A DNA stretch of 64,000 nucleotides from Gracilibacillus suaedae (GTDB lineage Bacteria; Bacillota; Bacilli; Bacillales; Amphibacillaceae), in NCBI RefSeq assembly GCF_017599345.1, contig NZ_JAGFVL010000046.1:1-64000 (forward strand). Reading direction: 5' to 3'. Each line of letters starts with the position of its first letter. Position 1 is the first letter of the stretch. The notes under the pieces were generated by a model, which saw nothing but the letters and a program-made list of their open reading frames with translations, ran no database searches and was not told where the DNA came from. Made by a program: the position numbers and the translations under genes. Positions 61,765 through 64,000 of this stretch are shown here, one piece after another.

Positions 61765-64000
61765 TTATTTCTGTAGTTCTTGAATTCTCGCTTGTACTTT
61801 TTCTCTCTTTTCCATGTAATCTTTTTGCTTTTCTTTTTCCGCTTCTACTACATTAGCAGGAGCCTTGCTAACAAATCCTTCATTCGCTAGTTTCTTATCA
61901 ACACGCTCTACTTCTTTGTTTAATTTATCCAATTCCCCTTGAAGACGTGTAAGCTCTTTGTTAATGTCGATTAAGCCTTCTAACGGTAAAAATAGCTCCG
62001 CACCAGTAACAACTGCTGACATTGCTTTGTCTGGCACCACAACGTTTGTATCAATCGTTAATTCACTTGGGTTACAGAAACGATCTAAATAAATGCGATT
62101 CGCTTCTAACTGTTTCTTCACCGCTTCATCACTAGCTAGAACGATGATAGGAATTTCCTTCGACATTGGTGTATCCACTTCGGCACGAATATTACGAACA
62201 GAACGAATAATCGCTACTAGTTGCTTCATCATCTCAGAAGATTCTTCATTCGTTAACCTGTTATCTACCGTTGGCCACGCTGCTCTTACAATGGACTCAC
62301 CTTTGTGAGGTAGCTGTTGCCAGATTTCTTCCGTCACAAAAGGCATAAATGGATGAAGCATGCGCATGGTTTGATCTAACACGTAAGCTAAGATCGAACG
62401 TGTTGTTAATTTTGCTCGTTCATCCTCCCCATAAAGTGGTAATTTCGCCATCTCAATATACCAGTCACAGAAGTCGTCCCAAATAAAGTTGTAAAGGTAA
62501 CGTCCCGCCTCACCAAAGTCATATTTATCAACTTGTCTTGTCACTTGTTCGATCGTTTCGTTAAGTCTTGTCAAAATCCATTCATCTGCGACAGACTTTT
62601 CACCAGATAAATCGATCTCATCATAAGTTAAACCATCCATGTTCATTAAAGCAAAACGTGATGCATTCCATATTTTGTTAACAAAATTCCATGTCGATTC
62701 TACTTTTTCCCAATGGAAACGTAAATCCTGTCCAGGACTTGACCCAGTTGCCAAGAAGTAACGTAAGGAGTCTGCTCCATACTCATCAATCACTTCCATA
62801 GGATCAACACCATTACCAAGTGATTTACTCATTTTGCGTCCTTCTGCATCACGAACTAACCCATGAATCAATACATCTTTAAACGGACGTTGATCATTAA
62901 ACTCAACCGATTGGAAAATCATCCGAGATACCCAGAAAAAGATAATATCATATCCCGTAACTAATACATTAGTTGGGAAGAAATGATTAAAATCTTCATC
63001 CTCTATATTTGGCCAGTTTAATGTTGAAAATGGCCATAATGCTGAGGAAAACCAAGTATCCAGTACATCTTGATCTTGTTCCCAGTTTTCCATATCTTCA
63101 GGTGCTTCCTTACCTACATACATTTCACCTGTTTCTTTATGATACCAGGCAGGAATACGGTGTCCCCACCATAGTTGTCTAGAAATACACCAGTCACGGA
63201 TATTTTCCATCCATCTAAGGTATGTTTTTTCAAAACGATCCGGTACAAAATGTACTTTTTTATCATCGGAAGCTTTTTGAAGTTCAATTGCAGCATCTGC
63301 CAATGGCTGCATGTCAACAAACCATTGTGTCGACAAATATGGTTCGACTACTGCATTGCTGCGTTCCGAGTGACCTACTGAATGCATATGTTCTTCAATT
63401 TTGAACAGAACACCTTGGTCTTGAAGGTCTTTGATAATCTGTTTACGACATTCAAATCGATCCATGCCTTGATATTTACCAGCATTCTCATTCATTGTAC
63501 CGTCTTCGTTCATTACAAGTACACGTTCCAGTTTATGGCGATTACCAATTTCAAAGTCATTCGGATCGTGCGCAGGTGTTATTTTTACTGCACCTGAACC
63601 AAATTCCATATCCACATAATCATCTGCCACAATCTCCATTTCACGCCCGACAATTGGAAGCTTTACCTTCTTGCCAATCAGATCTTGATACCTTTCATCA
63701 TCTGGGTGAACAGCTACTGCTGTATCTCCAAGCATTGTTTCTGGTCTTGTTGTTGCCACTTCAATATGTCCTGATCCATCTGCTAATGGATACTTCATAT
63801 GATAGAAGTGACCTTGTACGTCTTTATAAATTACTTCAATATCTGAAAGGGCTGTTTTAGTAGCAGGATCCCAATTAATAATATACTCTCCGCGATAGAT
63901 AAGCCCTTTCTCATACAATGTGACAAATACTTCGTTAACCGCATCAGATAAACCTTCATCTAAAGTAAATCGTTCCCGTGAGTAGTCAAGACCTAGTCCT
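61765..64000 (-). CDS. valS: Valyl-tRNA synthetase (partial, 5' end outside the window)
   Basis: A class I synthetase that charges tRNA-Val. About 745 C-terminal residues are present; the frame is open to the window edge and the N-terminal part with the HIGH motif is outside. Visible are [18 protein letters not shown], the editing-domain segments [17 protein letters not shown] and [19 protein letters not shown], the catalytic loop [12 protein letters not shown], the anticodon-binding helical domain and a C-terminal coiled coil ([22 protein letters not shown]). Upstream control, often a T-box, cannot be judged here. Confidence 0.97.
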   Translation of the reverse strand, partial: GLGLDYSRERFTLDEGLSDAVNEVFVTLYEKGLIYRGEYIINWDPATKTALSDIEVIYKDVQGHFYHMKYPLADGSGHIEVATTRPETMLGDTAVAVHPDDERYQDLIGKKVKLPIVGREMEIVADDYVDMEFGSGAVKITPAHDPNDFEIGNRHKLERVLVMNEDGTMNENAGKYQGMDRFECRKQIIKDLQDQGVLFKIEEHMHSVGHSERSNAVVEPYLSTQWFVDMQPLADAAIELQKASDDKKVHFVPDRFEKTYLRWMENIRDWCISRQLWWGHRIPAWYHKETGEMYVGKEAPEDMENWEQDQDVLDTWFSSALWPFSTLNWPNIEDEDFNHFFPTNVLVTGYDIIFFWVSRMIFQSVEFNDQRPFKDVLIHGLVRDAEGRKMSKSLGNGVDPMEVIDEYGADSLRYFLATGSSPGQDLRFHWEKVESTWNFVNKIWNASRFALMNMDGLTYDEIDLSGEKSVADEWILTRLNETIEQVTRQVDKYDFGEAGRYLYNFIWDDFCDWYIEMAKLPLYGEDERAKLTTRSILAYVLDQTMRMLHPFMPFVTEEIWQQLPHKGESIVRAAWPTVDNRLTNEESSEMMKQLVAIIRSVRNIRAEVDTPMSKEIPIIVLASDEAVKKQLEANRIYLDRFCNPSELTIDTNVVVPDKAMSAVVTGAELFLPLEGLIDINKELTRLQGELDKLNKEVERVDKKLANEGFVSKAPANVVEAEKEKQKDYMEKREKVQARIQELQK

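Overview
The window is a chromosomal segment of a low-GC, endospore-forming Firmicute. It carries spo0B, spoIVFA/FB, spoIIB, spoVB, bofC and safA, and its gene order closely follows the recD2-to-valS region of Bacillus subtilis. Protein character, long intergenic palindromic repeats and an Oceanobacillus-type group IIC intron suggest a halotolerant Bacillaceae near Oceanobacillus, Gracilibacillus or Virgibacillus; the genus is inference. Most genes read on the minus strand, so the window runs backwards relative to most operons.

Layout, left to right. 2-1886: complete group IIC intron with its reverse transcriptase, inserted just past the recD2 terminator. 1.9-8 kb: recD2, a TPR protein, mnmA, a cysteine desulfurase and cymR (repair, tRNA thiolation, cysteine control). 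8.2-10.5 kb: plus-strand rarA and an RsfA-family regulator. 10.7-14.4 kb: 6S RNA, then aspS and hisS behind an Asp-type T-box. 14.6-29.4 kb: a cell-wall amidase, dtd, rel, apt, recJ, lapA, secDF, comN, spoVB, a DUF421 membrane protein, an ArsB/NhaD-type transporter and a small membrane protein. 29.7-34 kb: yajC, tgt, queA, a DUF2905 protein, ruvB and ruvA. 34.2-38.4 kb: a frameshifted MFS transporter, bofC, a YebC-family gene and safA. 38.4-43.9 kb: nadBCA facing nifS and the NAD repressor gene across a shared control region. 44.2-48.9 kb: pheA, pheB, obg, spo0B, rpmA, prp and rplU. 49-57.5 kb: an RNase E/G-like gene, spoIVFB/FA, minD/C, mreD/C/B and radC. 57.6-64 kb: spoIIB, comC, folC and a valS truncated by the window end.

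Functional links. MnmA and the adjacent desulfurase form a 2-thiouridine pathway under a linked cysteine regulator. NifS probably builds the NadA iron-sulfur cluster, and NadR represses both arms of the NAD locus. Prp sits between rplU and rpmA and removes the L27 N-terminal extension. SpoIVFA and BofC are the two inhibitors of the SpoIVFB protease. Mre and Min set cell shape and division site.

No defence island, prophage, CRISPR array or biosynthetic cluster is visible. The unexplained material is intergenic. There are two related families of long imperfect palindromes (about 180-390 bp), one with terminal inverted repeats around ACTGCGAAGT and one bounded by GCTGGGAC/GTCCCAGC, which share internal modules. 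Other points worth a look are the terminator-targeting intron, a single-base frameshift in the MFS gene, three 12-bp-phased operator-like repeats at the nad locus, and an RNase E/G homologue without its zinc-link cysteines. Several starts have been moved from the first in-frame codon to one with a properly spaced ribosome binding site.
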